Origin: Roseburia sp.
GTDB lineage: Bacteria; Bacillota; Clostridia; Lachnospirales; Lachnospiraceae
DNA length: 28,415 nucleotides
Reading direction: 5' to 3'
NCBI GenBank assembly: GCA_030844625.1
Contig: JAUUNJ010000006.1
Location: forward strand, 1-28,415
Shown here one piece after another: positions 14,714 through 23,783 of this stretch. The notes under the pieces are model-generated. The model saw only the letters and a list, made by a program, of their open reading frames with translations. It was not told the origin of the DNA and did not search any database. Both the position numbers and the translations under genes were made by a program. The stretch's first letter is position 1. Each line of letters begins with the position of its first letter.

Positions 14714-16525
14714 TTAATCTGTCTGGAGTTTTCTCATATGGTAAAACTCCCCGTGTTTCGCCATAAGTTCATCATAAGTGCCAAATTCAGTACAACCTCC
14801 GTTTCCGATAACTGCAATTTTGTCAGCATTCCGGATGGTTGACAAACGATGGGCTACAATAAATGTAGTTCTGGTATTTGCCATATTTTCGATAGCTTTT
14901 TGAATTTCGTATTCGGATGTACTGTCAAGGGCAGAGGTCGCTTCATCAAAAATAATAACTTTCGGGTTACGAACCAAAGCTCTTGCGATGGCAAGACGCT
15001 GACGCTGACCGCCGGAAAGTTTGCCGCCGTTTTCTCCGATTTTTGTGTCCAGTCCTTCGGGAAGTTCACTTACAAATTTGCTCAGGTTTGCTGCTTTTAG
15101 GGCAGATTGTAATTGTTCTTCTGTCACGTCGGGCATACCATAGGTAATGTTATCCCGTATGCTTCCCGAAAATAAAATTGTATTTTGCGGGACAACAGAA
15201 ACAAAGTTTCTATAACTTCTCAAATTGATATCTTTTAAATTGTTTCCGTCCAAATAAATATCTCCGCTTACAGGTTTAATAAAACCAATTAAAAGATTCA
15301 GAATGGTAGTTTTTCCGGCACCGGATTCTCCTACCAGAGCAACCGTCTCACCGCATTTTACTGAAAGATTAAATTTATATAATATTTCTTTGGAATTATT
15401 ATAGTGAAAAATTACATTTTTAAATTCAAAATCGCCTACAATATGATTAAGTTTCTTTTTGCCTTTGTACTGTTCAATATCATCGGATAATAGGATTTCC
15501 CCGATACTGTTAATGGCTTCTGTGCCTTTTGCCATATTAGGAAGCATCATGATAATAGCAGCTACCTGATTGACAATAGTGGTAAAGTAGCTTTGGTACA
15601 TGGCAATTTCGCCTACAGAAATTTTCTTCTTATATGCCATATAGCCGGTGAAGGCAAGGCATATGACCTGAAATGCCTGAAAAACACACCAACTGATAGC
15701 ACCAAAATTGGCATGAAGAATATCCAATTTAAATCCCTTTTGAGCAACACCGTTTAGGAATCTGCCCATTTTCTTAATTTCCTGATTTTCAAGAGCATGG
15801 GCACGGGTAACCGGAATCAGGTCAACCATTTCTACAACTCTTGTTGAGGTTTCTTCCATCTGTTTGCGAAACTCCCGATTGCACTTGCGGATTCCTTTTC
15901 GAAAGAAACCTATGGTAGCCCCGGCAATCGGAACTGTAATCAGGAAGAATGTAAATACAATAAGACTTTTGGTGATGGTAACAGAAAGGGCAACAATAAT
16001 ATTTAAGCCGATTGTAAGCATATGGGTAAAAATCTGTGAAGATAGTGCCTGTATTGCTTCAACATCACGAATAATCTTAGATTGAAGTCTGCCAGACTCT
16101 GTTTCCGTGTGAAAGGAGATAGATAACTGTTGTAGCTTTCTGACTAAAGAACTTCTCAGATGTGCCTCAACAGCTCTGATTGCAGTGCTTTGGCACACAT
16201 TAAACAGATAATTCAGTGGAAAATTAAATGCGATCAGCGTAATAATTACTGCAATATTAATAATAATTTCCGTAGTAGTGTGTGCCGCAGGGTTTGTTGC
16301 AATGTTAATAATATTTGAAGTTACAATTGGCAGAACCCAAACAGGACTGTTTTTTAATACAAAGAAAAAACCAGCCAACAAGAATCTCCAGTAGGTTCCT
16401 TTGTATAACCTAAAAAAAGTTCTTATTGGGTGGCCCTGACTTTTACTAAAGATTTTAATATATTCATCATCATTTTCAACCGGGTTATCTTCGACCCATT
16501 CTTCTTCTTTAAAGAAAAAACTCAT
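14714..16525 (-). CDS. ABC exporter, fused permease and ATPase
   Basis: A 603-residue half-transporter of the MsbA/LmrA/multidrug type. A charged N-terminal extension (1-45) precedes a six-helix transmembrane domain (about 46-335) and a nucleotide-binding domain with Walker A GESGAGKTT (399-407), Q-loop Gln447, signature LSGGQ (503-507), Walker B VIIFDEA (523-529) and H-loop VAHRLST. All catalytic motifs are intact. It presumably works as a homodimer, since no partner half-transporter gene is adjacent. AGAGGAAA precedes the ATG. It is the last of a minus-strand set after L,D-transpeptidase and RNase H. The exported substrate is unknown. Confidence 0.9.
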   Translation of the reverse strand: MSFFFKEEEWVEDNPVENDDEYIKIFSKSQGHPIRTFFRLYKGTYWRFLLAGFFFVLKNSPVWVLPIVTSNIINIATNPAAHTTTEIIINIAVIITLIAFNFPLNYLFNVCQSTAIRAVEAHLRSSLVRKLQQLSISFHTETESGRLQSKIIRDVEAIQALSSQIFTHMLTIGLNIIVALSVTITKSLIVFTFFLITVPIAGATIGFFRKGIRKCNREFRKQMEETSTRVVEMVDLIPVTRAHALENQEIKKMGRFLNGVAQKGFKLDILHANFGAISWCVFQAFQVICLAFTGYMAYKKKISVGEIAMYQSYFTTIVNQVAAIIMMLPNMAKGTEAINSIGEILLSDDIEQYKGKKKLNHIVGDFEFKNVIFHYNNSKEILYKFNLSVKCGETVALVGESGAGKTTILNLLIGFIKPVSGDIYLDGNNLKDINLRSYRNFVSVVPQNTILFSGSIRDNITYGMPDVTEEQLQSALKAANLSKFVSELPEGLDTKIGENGGKLSGGQRQRLAIARALVRNPKVIIFDEATSALDSTSEYEIQKAIENMANTRTTFIVAHRLSTIRNADKIAVIGNGGCTEFGTYDELMAKHGEFYHMRKLQTD

Positions 16526-16560
16526 GGTAAATATTTCCTCTTTCTATGTGTTTCAATAAA

Positions 16561-17265
16561 TTAGTCAACTTTACAGGCTTTGCGCGCAAGGGAGTCAGCC
16601 AAATCATTATATTTGTCTCCGGAATGCCCCTTGACTTTTTCAAAAGAAATGTTTACTTTCTTTTTTATCTGATCGTAATACTTTTTATATAAAATTGTGC
16701 CTTTTTTATTGGTCTTCCATTCTCCGGTACACCATTTTGAAATTCCCATATAATCATAATAGATTGTAAGGGTGCTTATATTATTTTTAACAGCATATTC
16801 CATTGCCGCCATAGAGCCGTATATTTCTCCGGCAACATTTCGCATTGCTGCCATTTCTTCATCTTGAAAAGAATCAGATAAATGAATCTGTTTTCCGTTA
16901 TGGAACATGACCGCTCCATAACCAAATTCTTTTGTAGCAACATTGTAACTTCCGTCCACATAAGCCACTGCTTTGACAGAGTTGGAAAATGGCATATCAG
17001 TGTCAGGAAATTCTTCGTTGGCAATAGGAGTATCTGAATCTGATGAGTCCATATCAAGTATATTCAAATGATTATCAGTGGAATCCGGGTCAAACAGACT
17101 TAATTGTTTTCCGCTCCATCCCATATAAGCATATGCATCGGATAAACTTTTAAAACTCTTATATAGAGCACCGGGATATCCATCAACGCTGGCTTTACAT
17201 TCTTCCCATGTCTCAAAAACACCGGTTGTCATTCCAACTTTAACTGCATAATATTTTTGTGCCAT
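16561..17265 (-). CDS. Viroplasmin-domain ribonuclease H
   Basis: A 234-residue protein. Residues 3-48 are a caulimovirus viroplasmin-type domain (YYAVKVGMTTGVFETWEEC and YPGALYKSFKSLSDAYAYM), which in other RNase HI proteins binds RNA-DNA hybrid or duplex RNA. An acidic linker (about 55-95) leads to the RNase H fold (98-230), with candidate catalytic residues Asp104 (AYVDGS), Glu147 (AGEIYG), Asp171 (YYDYMG) and Asp221 (YNDLADSLAR). It degrades RNA in RNA-DNA hybrids, such as R-loops and primers. The arrangement matches viroplasmin-RNase HI enzymes of Clostridia. It lies 24 bases after the L,D-transpeptidase gene and 35 before the ABC gene, probably co-transcribed. The ribosome site (GAAAGGAAATAG) is good. 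Confidence 0.9.
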   Translation of the reverse strand: MAQKYYAVKVGMTTGVFETWEECKASVDGYPGALYKSFKSLSDAYAYMGWSGKQLSLFDPDSTDNHLNILDMDSSDSDTPIANEEFPDTDMPFSNSVKAVAYVDGSYNVATKEFGYGAVMFHNGKQIHLSDSFQDEEMAAMRNVAGEIYGSMAAMEYAVKNNISTLTIYYDYMGISKWCTGEWKTNKKGTILYKKYYDQIKKKVNISFEKVKGHSGDKYNDLADSLARKACKVD

Positions 17266-17289
17266 CTCTATTTCCTTTCATAACATTCA

Positions 17290-18126
17290 TTAATTTTTTT
17301 CAGTAGTTTGTTCCTGTTTCTTCTTTTTATATTTTTGACTCTTTTTCGTTTTCTTTTCTTTCCACGGATTGCCTTCAACAGGGTCTGTTGGATCCCATCC
17401 GGATTTAGGATTTGACTTCTTGATTTTTTTGACTGTTGGCAGGGTGATTGGTGGAATTTCTCCGGGTTCACTGTAAATATTAACTTTGGTACCTGCCTTA
17501 CAATGATCGTAGATCCATTTAATGGCAGCTACTCTGAAACGAACGCAGCCCAGAGAAGCCGGTTTTCCCAACTTATTGTATTCCCAGAATTCCAGTGAAT
17601 CGTTATCAGGTTCCGTATAAGGTACAGAGTGTAACATAATCTGACCTTGGATTCTTATTGCGTATTGTGCGTAAGTACCGTCCACCATAAGTCTCCAACG
17701 GTATTTATCGGACATTTCAAAAACACCTAGAGGAGTATCATCTTCTTCCAGACCGGTGGAGCAGATAAATGCTTTGTAAGGGATAGAATGATGCCCTTTC
17801 TTATCCATTCCGTAAACAATCCCAAAATTTTCGGCTCTGTTTATTCTGATTAAATAAGGATATTCCGCATCAAAATCAATCTGTTTTTTGACATTTTCTT
17901 TGGTTTCGGGTTCTTCTGTAACTTCTTCTGTTATTTTTTCTCTTTGAAAAATATTTGTTGTGGATTCTTCCGGCTTTGGGGAAGTAGTTTCGTTAACAAA
18001 AGATTCCTTTTGAGCATTCGTATTATTATTTGAAGTTATTATTATGAAAAATGCAATAACAAGTAAAAGCATACCTGCGATTATACTCCATTGCATATTG
18101 TGATCTGATTTCTTTAAGTTTATCAT
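17290..18126 (-). CDS. Membrane-anchored L,D-transpeptidase (YkuD domain)
   Basis: A 278-residue cell-wall enzyme. An N-terminal membrane anchor (about 12-31) is followed by a Thr/Glu-rich linker (about 40-90) and a YkuD domain (about 92-215) with His166 (MLHSVPY) and the catalytic Cys194 in SLGCVRF. It would form 3-3 cross-links in peptidoglycan or attach proteins to it. The C-terminal 60 residues are Pro- and Lys-rich (many KK pairs), probably contacting wall polymers. The frame is open to an ATG at 18162, but ACGGAGA lies correctly before the ATG at 18126 and the longer form would precede the ribosome site. A promoter pair (TTGCAA at 18191-18186, 17 bases, TAAAAT at 18168-18163 on the minus strand) lies just upstream. 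Confidence 0.88.
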   Translation of the reverse strand: MINLKKSDHNMQWSIIAGMLLLVIAFFIIITSNNNTNAQKESFVNETTSPKPEESTTNIFQREKITEEVTEEPETKENVKKQIDFDAEYPYLIRINRAENFGIVYGMDKKGHHSIPYKAFICSTGLEEDDTPLGVFEMSDKYRWRLMVDGTYAQYAIRIQGQIMLHSVPYTEPDNDSLEFWEYNKLGKPASLGCVRFRVAAIKWIYDHCKAGTKVNIYSEPGEIPPITLPTVKKIKKSNPKSGWDPTDPVEGNPWKEKKTKKSQKYKKKKQEQTTEKN

Positions 18127-18162
18127 TTTGTATCTCCGTAATAGTTTCCTAAGTATATGCAT

Positions 18163-18191
18163 ATTTTATATTCTAACGGAATTAATTGCAA
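18163..18191 (-). promoter_or_regulatory. Candidate promoter of the L,D-transpeptidase operon
   Basis: Minus-strand TTGCAA (18191-18186), 17-base spacer, TAAAAT (18168-18163). It would start transcription near 18156, about 30 bases before the chosen ATG. Confidence 0.5.
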
Positions 18192-18236
18192 TAGGTGTAA
18201 TATACCATTTTAACAACTTTCGAAAAATCATATTTG

Positions 18237-18265
18237 TTGACGTGATGAATGTGATTTGTTATTAT
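18237..18265 (+). promoter_or_regulatory. Promoter of glnA
   Basis: TTGACG (18237-18242) and TATTAT (18260-18265) with a 17-base spacer, each one base from consensus. The predicted 5' leader is only about 30 bases, too short to hold the paired hairpins that ANTAR proteins bind. Confidence 0.7.
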
Positions 18266-18303
18266 TTTTATTATACAATTTCATTTTTGGAAGGAGAACA
18301 AGT

Positions 18304-19632
18304 ATGGGGTACACAAAACAGAGAATTTTAAATATGGCAGAGACAGAGGATGTGGAGTTTATCCGTCTTCAGTTTACTGACCTTTTTGGAACATTAAAAA
18401 ATGTGGCGATTACAAAAAGCCAGTTAGCAAAAGCGTTAGACAACAAGATTATGTTTGATGGTTCTTCCATCGAAGGATTTGCCAGAATTGAAGAATCAGA
18501 TATGTATCTTTATCCGGATTATGATACTTTTGAAATATTACCGTTCAGACCACATCAGGGAAAAGTTGCAAGAATGATTTGTGATGTCTATAAGCCGGAT
18601 GGAACACAGCTTGAAAATGATCCAAGATACATATTAAAAAAGGTTATCAAAGAAGCTGCCGATATGGGATATACCTTTAATGTAGGTCCGGAATGTGAAT
18701 TTTTCTTATTTCATACTGATGACAATGGAAATCCTACAACAATCAGCCATGAAAAAGGAAGTTATTTTGATTTGGGACCAACAGATTTAGGAGAGAATGC
18801 CCGCCGTGACATTATATTGAATCTGGAAGACATGGGGTTTGAAGTAGAGGCATCCCACCACGAAGTTGCTCCGGCACAGCACGAAATCGATTTTAAATAT
18901 GGTGAAGCATTGAAGACCGCAGATAGAATTATGACCTATAAACTTACTGTAAAGACAATTGCAAAACGTCACGGATTATATGCTTCTTTTATGCCAAAGC
19001 CAAAATACGGAGTATGTGGTTCCGGTATGCATATTAATATGTCATTGTTTAAGGATGGGGAAAATGCTTTTGTAAATGCGGATGACGAAAGAGGATTAAG
19101 TGATATTGCGTATAGCTTTATTGCCGGACTTATGGAACATGCCAAGCCGATTACAGCAATTACCAATCCTATCGTAAATTCTTATAAGAGATTAGTACCG
19201 GGATATGAAGCACCTACATATATTGCATGGTCAGGTACAAATAGAAGTCCGTTGATCAGAGTTCCGGCAGCAAGAGGTGCCGGAACAAGAGTGGAACTTA
19301 GAAGTCCGGATTGCGCAGCGAATCCTTACCTTGCAATTGCAGTGTGTCTTGCAGCAGGACTTGACGGAATTAAGCGTGGATTAAAACCTGTTGAAGGTGT
19401 TCAGAAAGATATTTATGCTATGACAGATGAAGAAAGAAGAGCAGAAGGGATTCACAGTCTTCCCAAAAATCTTTATGAGGCAATCAAAGAAATGAGAGAA
19501 TCTGATTTTATGAAAGAAGTCCTTGGAGAAGAAGTATTTAAGAAATATATACGTGCAAAGAAAGAGGAATGGATGGAATATACGTCTCAGGTTACCGACT
19601 GGGAGCTGGAAAGATATTTAGGACGTATTTAG
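18304..19632 (+). CDS. glnA: Type I glutamine synthetase
   Basis: A 442-residue GSI that makes glutamine from glutamate, ammonia and ATP. Seen are the N-terminal beta-grasp with [17 protein letters not shown] (latch and D50-like loop), the metal-binding [20 protein letters not shown], the glutamate flap region [17 protein letters not shown], and RIPAARG-like [18 protein letters not shown]. The length corresponds to the shorter GSI-alpha class of Firmicutes, and no adenylylation-type insertion is seen. The chosen ATG follows GGAAGGAG; the upstream open frame from 18256 would overlap the promoter. The gene is followed 12 bases later by an ANTAR regulator, the arrangement seen for glnA-nitR in clostridia. 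Confidence 0.96.
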   Translation: MGYTKQRILNMAETEDVEFIRLQFTDLFGTLKNVAITKSQLAKALDNKIMFDGSSIEGFARIEESDMYLYPDYDTFEILPFRPHQGKVARMICDVYKPDGTQLENDPRYILKKVIKEAADMGYTFNVGPECEFFLFHTDDNGNPTTISHEKGSYFDLGPTDLGENARRDIILNLEDMGFEVEASHHEVAPAQHEIDFKYGEALKTADRIMTYKLTVKTIAKRHGLYASFMPKPKYGVCGSGMHINMSLFKDGENAFVNADDERGLSDIAYSFIAGLMEHAKPITAITNPIVNSYKRLVPGYEAPTYIAWSGTNRSPLIRVPAARGAGTRVELRSPDCAANPYLAIAVCLAAGLDGIKRGLKPVEGVQKDIYAMTDEERRAEGIHSLPKNLYEAIKEMRESDFMKEVLGEEVFKKYIRAKKEEWMEYTSQVTDWELERYLGRI

Positions 19633-19644
19633 TCGGAGGTAAAA

Positions 19645-20193
19645 TTGGCAGGAATTATAGTTGCATTTCCCAAACAGGAAGATAGTAAAGCAATCAAAGG
19701 TCTTTTAGTCCGAAATGGATATGATGTGGTATCCAGTTGCACAACTGGAGCAAAGGCAATCCATTTAGCAGATCATCTTGGTGAGGGAATCATAATTAGT
19801 GGATACAGACTTCCGGATATGCTATACAGCGAAATTTTTGAGAATGTGCAGGGAAGATTTGAAATGCTGCTTGTGGCATCGAGACAAAAACTTCTTGAGG
19901 ATGATTCGGGTGTGGCAATGCTGGAGATGCCTATAAAAGTAAGGGATTTCCTTAATTCTGTTGAAATGATGGAAAGTAATCTGTATGCGAAAGCGCGCAA
20001 AGGCAAACATAAACCGGGACAGCGCACAGAGGAAGAGAAATCCATTATTAATCAGGCAAAGGCAGTTTTAATGGAAAAGAATAATTTGTCAGAAAATGAA
20101 GCTCATAGATACATACAGAAAACGGCTATGGACAGTGGAAGAACCATGGTTGACACAGCGGACATGATTCTGGCAATTATGTATAAAGAGTGA
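19645..20193 (+). CDS. ANTAR-domain RNA-binding antiterminator with degenerate receiver (NitR-like)
   Basis: A 182-residue protein starting at TTG, preceded by CGGAGGTAAAA. Residues 1-115 have a receiver-like fold, but the phosphorylated Asp is missing: where receivers have an L-D-I-R-M-P strand this has ISGYRLPDM (Gly at the Asp position), and the acidic pair at the N-terminus is replaced by PKQED. Residues 127-182 are an ANTAR domain (EEKSIINQAKAVLMEKNNLSE, then EAHRYIQKTAMDSG), which binds paired RNA hairpins and prevents termination. It probably forms an operon with glnA. Without a phosphorylation site, it is likely controlled by protein contact or constitutively active. The target RNAs are not visible in this window. 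Confidence 0.88.
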   Translation: MAGIIVAFPKQEDSKAIKGLLVRNGYDVVSSCTTGAKAIHLADHLGEGIIISGYRLPDMLYSEIFENVQGRFEMLLVASRQKLLEDDSGVAMLEMPIKVRDFLNSVEMMESNLYAKARKGKHKPGQRTEEEKSIINQAKAVLMEKNNLSENEAHRYIQKTAMDSGRTMVDTADMILAIMYKE

Positions 20194-20237
20194 ATTTAGA
20201 GGAAGAAAAACAAATTTAAAGAAAGAAGGATTGAAAA

Positions 20238-21452
20238 ATGTACAAGATTAATGAAAACTACTTAAAGTTACAGGGAAGCTATTTATTTTCAAACATTGCA
20301 AAAAAAGTAGCTGCTTACAAGGAGGCAAATCCGGACAAGGATGTAATCAGCCTTGGAATTGGTGATGTCACACAGCCTCTTGCACCTGCAGTGATTGATG
20401 CCCTTCATAAAGCGGTTGATGAGATGGCAGTTGCAGAAACCTTTCATGGATATGCACCGGACCTTGGATATGAATTTTTAAGAAGTGCAATCAGGGATAA
20501 TGACTATAAGGCGAGAGGTGTAGATATTGCGCTGGATGAAATTTTTGTCAGCGATGGTGCAAAGTCAGATTCCGGTAATATCGGTGATATTTTTGCTGAA
20601 AATAACAGAATTGCAGTTTGCGATCCTGTTTATCCTGTATATGTTGATACGAACGTTATGGCAGGAAGAACAGGCGAATATATTAAAGAAACAGAAAGCT
20701 GGAGCAATGTGATTTACATGCCATGTACAGCAGCAACAAATTTTGCTCCTGAAATTCCAAAGGAAACGCCGGATATCATCTACCTTTGTTTTCCAAACAA
20801 CCCAACGGGTTCTACAATCACAAAGAATCAGTTACAGGAATGGGTTGATTATGCCAATAAAGCAGGAGCAGTTATTATTTATGATGCTGCATATGAAGCA
20901 TATATTTCAGAGGATAACGTACCTCACACAATTTATGAATGTGATGGCGCAAAGACATGTGCAATCGAACTTAGAAGTTTTTCAAAGAATGCAGGATTTA
21001 CAGGAACCCGTCTCGGTTTCACAGTAATTCCTAAGGAATTAGAATCCAATGGAGTGAAGTTGAACGCGCTTTGGGCAAGAAGACATGGAACAAAATTTAA
21101 TGGTGCTCCATACATTATCCAGAAAGCAGGAGAGGCAGTTTACTCCCAGGAGGGACAGAAGCAGACAAAAGAGCAGGTTGCTTACTACATGAACAATGCA
21201 AAGATTATCATGGATGGACTGAAAAACGCAGGATTTTCAGTAAGCGGTGGTGTAAACGCTCCTTATGTATGGCTTCAGACACCAAACAATATGACTTCAT
21301 GGGATTTCTTTGATTATCTTCTTGAAAATGCAAACATTGTTGGTACTCCAGGTTCCGGTTTCGGACCAAGCGGTGAAGGTTACTTCAGACTGACAGCATT
21401 TGGAACATATGAGAATACACTGAAGGCAATTGAGAGAATTAAAGCACTGTAA
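20238..21452 (+). CDS. dapL: LL-diaminopimelate aminotransferase
   Basis: A 404-residue fold-type I PLP enzyme that converts tetrahydrodipicolinate directly to LL-diaminopimelate in the one-step DapL route to lysine and peptidoglycan. The sequence has the DapL-specific opening (YLKLQGSYLFSNIAKKV), LGIGDVTQPLAPAV, the cofactor region CFPNNPTGS, and the Schiff-base Lys in LRSFSKNAGFTGTRLG. The length matches characterised DapL proteins. The ribosome site GAAAGAAGGA precedes the ATG. It starts 44 bases after the ANTAR gene, so it may share the glnA transcript, linking nitrogen assimilation to wall precursor supply (inference). Ends before a terminator. Confidence 0.95.
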   Translation: MYKINENYLKLQGSYLFSNIAKKVAAYKEANPDKDVISLGIGDVTQPLAPAVIDALHKAVDEMAVAETFHGYAPDLGYEFLRSAIRDNDYKARGVDIALDEIFVSDGAKSDSGNIGDIFAENNRIAVCDPVYPVYVDTNVMAGRTGEYIKETESWSNVIYMPCTAATNFAPEIPKETPDIIYLCFPNNPTGSTITKNQLQEWVDYANKAGAVIIYDAAYEAYISEDNVPHTIYECDGAKTCAIELRSFSKNAGFTGTRLGFTVIPKELESNGVKLNALWARRHGTKFNGAPYIIQKAGEAVYSQEGQKQTKEQVAYYMNNAKIIMDGLKNAGFSVSGGVNAPYVWLQTPNNMTSWDFFDYLLENANIVGTPGSGFGPSGEGYFRLTAFGTYENTLKAIERIKAL

Positions 21453-21514
21453 TTAGTGAAGAAAGTATTTATTGAGGAGGATATTCTTTACATAGATTAT
21501 ATATAGTGGGACGG

Positions 21515-21560
21515 AAGTTGGTATGACAGTCTGATTGTTGTGCCAACTTTTATTTTTTTT
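21515..21560 (+). terminator. Rho-independent terminator after dapL
   Basis: Hairpin AAGTTGGTATGACA (21515-21528) with TTGTTGTGCCAACTT (21535-21549), including G-U pairs, followed by TTATTTTTTTT. It separates the glnA-dapL group from the two-component operon. Confidence 0.85.
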
Positions 21561-21646
21561 ATGATTTAAAATAAGATATAATAAAATTAAAAATTCATAT
21601 ACATAGTGATAATATATATGCTGATGAGTAAACGGGGGATAAAAAT

Positions 21647-22357
21647 ATGAGATTAAGTGTAGCAATATGTGATGATGAAAAAATAATAAGAAGTGAGATT
21701 AAAAGGATATTATTGGAAATCAGACCAGAATATGATGTTTCAATCTATGGTTCCGGTAGAGAGTTGATAAAATCAAAGAAAGTTTATGATTTAATATTTT
21801 TAGATATTGAAATGCCGGAATTGGATGGAATGAAAACTGCTGAAATACTAAGAAAAAACGAAAATGATGAATATATAATTTTTCTTACCAGCCATGTAGA
21901 GCTAATGCCCGAGGCGTTTAAGGTAAAGGCTTTTCGCTTTTTAAACAAGCCCATTGAATCAGAAAAATTTTGTGAGGCAGTCACAGAGGCAGAAAAAGAA
22001 ATATTGAGTAATGAAAAGCTGGCAGTTTCAATCAAAGGTGAAATGAAATTGATTGGTTTAAAGGATATCGTATATCTGGAAGCATTTGGTGACGGTACAT
22101 ATATTTATACAAATAAGGAAGTTATTGAGAGTGGCAATACTCTAAAATATTGGAGCCAAAGACTTGGGACAAAATATTTTTTCCAGACTCATAAGTCTTA
22201 TATTGTGGCATTGAGACATGTTGAAAATATAGACGCAACAAGAGTAAAAATGAAATTTAACTGTAAAGAAGAAGAAGTTCCTGTATCCAGAAGAAAACGT
22301 ACACAATTAAAGCAGGCAGTTTTTGAATTTGTAAGAGGAAACTCTAAGTTTGTATAG
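21647..22357 (+). CDS. LytTR-family response regulator (AgrA-like)
   Basis: A 236-residue two-component regulator. The receiver domain (1-120) has the acidic pair Asp9-Asp10, phospho-acceptor Asp53 in FLDIEMPELDG, Thr in FLTSH and Lys in LNKPIES. The LytTR DNA-binding domain (about 128-232) contains the typical KDIVYLEAFGDGTYIY and FFQTHKSYIVALRHVENI. LytTR proteins bind two direct repeats about 21 bp apart upstream of -35; such a pair lies at 23659-23688 downstream of the partner kinase. GGGGG precedes the ATG. It starts the pair with the GHKL kinase 8 bases downstream. The region is visibly more AT-rich than the housekeeping genes to the left. Confidence 0.93.
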   Translation: MRLSVAICDDEKIIRSEIKRILLEIRPEYDVSIYGSGRELIKSKKVYDLIFLDIEMPELDGMKTAEILRKNENDEYIIFLTSHVELMPEAFKVKAFRFLNKPIESEKFCEAVTEAEKEILSNEKLAVSIKGEMKLIGLKDIVYLEAFGDGTYIYTNKEVIESGNTLKYWSQRLGTKYFFQTHKSYIVALRHVENIDATRVKMKFNCKEEEVPVSRRKRTQLKQAVFEFVRGNSKFV

Positions 22358-22365
22358 GGGGGAAA

Positions 22366-23655
22366 ATGAACGATATAATTTTTAATGTAATCTCTTATTT
22401 AATTGAATTTGCAAGAGTATTATTGGTAAGCATTTATTTATTGGATATTAAAATAGACTATAAAAGGAGAATGTTAGTCGGTTGTGTAATATCAACATTA
22501 GCTATTTCTATTATATCTGCGCGTATATTTTTATATGATTTTTCTGCTGTATTTAATATCATAGCAATAATTATATTGTTTATATCTACATCGGAAAAAG
22601 GAAAAATTAAATTAAGTATAGTGGTCAATATCGGTCTTATTATATTTGATATGTGTATAGGATCAGTAATTATGTTTATTTTGGAGTTACAACCGGAGAA
22701 TTTCATAGATAATTATTGGTTATATATACCTGTTAATTGTGTCACTTTTGCTATAGTTATAATTTTATTACTGCTTTATGTTAAATGGTCTGATAAGACA
22801 ATAGAATATAATATTTCTAAGCGGTATATATTAATATTTATTGTAGGAGTATTATTTATTGGCAGTTTTATATCCTGTGTACAATATATAGGTTTTGCGA
22901 AGGATAATGATTTGGTTTCAAGATTTGCTACATTAGGATTGACTGTTAGCAGTATTGTATTTGTGGTAATAGCTTTTTTACTTATACTTAATAAAAATAA
23001 AAATGAACATTTGAGAAAAGAAATGGAAATCAATGAAAAGTTAATAAAGTCACAGGAAGAATATTATACAATGCTGCTTGAAAAAGAAGAGGAAACTAAA
23101 AAATTCAGACATGATATTCAAAACCATATATATTGTATGCATACTCTTTTGAAAGATAAAGAATATGATGAACTGAACCGTTATTTCGCAAAAATGGATT
23201 CCGAGTTTAAGAATTTAAAAGGAGGGATTCATACAGGCAATAATCTGGTAAATGCGATTGTAAATAATATTAAAAATAAATATGAAGATGTAAAAATTTG
23301 CTGGACAGGGAACATACCTGCAAATATTAATCTTTCGTCTATGGATTTATGTACGATTTTTTCTAATTTGTTAAGTAATGCCTTTGAGGCTGCATGCCAG
23401 GCAGACAAAAAAGAAATAAATGTTTCTATAAAAATAATGGAAGCAAAATTGTTGATTACAATAACAAATTATGTAAAGGTGCAGCCTTATATTGTTGATG
23501 GTAATTTAGTCTCTTCAAAGAAAGAGAAGAACCATGGGTATGGAATAAAAAATATAAGGAAATGTGTAGAGGAGAATAATGGAATGCTGAATATTTCATA
23601 TCAAAAAAATGTTTTTACAGCAGAAGTGCTGTTTTACGATATGATAAGAGTATAA
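22366..23655 (+). CDS. GHKL sensor histidine kinase (AgrC-like)
   Basis: A 429-residue membrane kinase. About six transmembrane helices fill residues 5-208, with almost no extracytoplasmic domain, the AgrC design for sensing peptides at the membrane. A coiled-coil linker (212-246) leads to the dimerisation helix with phospho-acceptor His249 (KFRHDIQNH), then a GHKL ATPase with N-box NLLSNAFEAA (334-343) and G-box HGYGIKNI (390-397). It autophosphorylates and passes phosphate to the upstream LytTR regulator. It starts 8 bases after that gene, with GGGGGGAAA as ribosome site. No agrB-type processing protease or agrD-type precursor is in the window, so the signal is unidentified; the 17-codon ORF downstream is one candidate. 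Confidence 0.93.
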   Translation: MNDIIFNVISYLIEFARVLLVSIYLLDIKIDYKRRMLVGCVISTLAISIISARIFLYDFSAVFNIIAIIILFISTSEKGKIKLSIVVNIGLIIFDMCIGSVIMFILELQPENFIDNYWLYIPVNCVTFAIVIILLLLYVKWSDKTIEYNISKRYILIFIVGVLFIGSFISCVQYIGFAKDNDLVSRFATLGLTVSSIVFVVIAFLLILNKNKNEHLRKEMEINEKLIKSQEEYYTMLLEKEEETKKFRHDIQNHIYCMHTLLKDKEYDELNRYFAKMDSEFKNLKGGIHTGNNLVNAIVNNIKNKYEDVKICWTGNIPANINLSSMDLCTIFSNLLSNAFEAACQADKKEINVSIKIMEAKLLITITNYVKVQPYIVDGNLVSSKKEKNHGYGIKNIRKCVEENNGMLNISYQKNVFTAEVLFYDMIRV

Positions 23656-23658
23656 ATG

Positions 23659-23688
23659 ACCATTCGCCGTCTTTAGTTGACCGTTTAC
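23659..23688 (+). promoter_or_regulatory. Predicted LytTR-binding direct repeats
   Basis: ACCATTCGC (23659-23667) and ACCGTTTAC (23680-23688) are 12 bases apart, 21 bp start to start, the geometry of LytTR sites. The second copy fits the general pattern (W-M-M-G-T-T-N-R-K) except at the last base; the first fits less well. The second copy ends 10 bases before a -35 box. Confidence 0.5.
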
Positions 23689-23698
23689 CGGAAAACTA

Positions 23699-23727
23699 TT
23701 GAAAACTTAATATTTATAAATTATAAA
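23699..23727 (+). promoter_or_regulatory. Candidate LytTR-activated promoter
   Basis: TTGAAA (23699-23704), 17 bases, TATAAA (23722-23727). Transcription would start near 23734, inside the left arm of the adjacent terminator hairpin. The new transcript would therefore lack the full hairpin and escape termination, while readthrough from the kinase gene would be stopped. Confidence 0.55.
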
Positions 23728-23765
23728 AGTTTAGAAGTTAAGAATTCTAAACTTTTATTTTTTTT
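23725..23765 (+). terminator. Terminator of the two-component operon
   Basis: Perfect 12-bp stem AAAAGTTTAGAA (23725-23736) with TTCTAAACTTTT (23745-23756), loop of 8, followed by ATTTTTTTT. Its left arm overlaps the -10 of the candidate promoter. Confidence 0.85.
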
Positions 23766-23783
23766 GAAAGGGGGGGAAAAGTA

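Noticed and set aside
20194..20237. Lysine riboswitch before dapL
   Set aside because: The gap is only 44 bases, too short for any known lysine riboswitch, and shows only a ribosome site.
21470..21500. GAGGAGG after dapL as the ribosome site of a small gene
   Set aside because: No ATG, GTG or TTG at a usable distance opens a frame; stops follow at once.
21647..23655. A full agr quorum-sensing locus
   Set aside because: The regulator and kinase match AgrA/AgrC in type, but no AgrB protease or AgrD-length precursor was found in any frame of the surrounding spacers.
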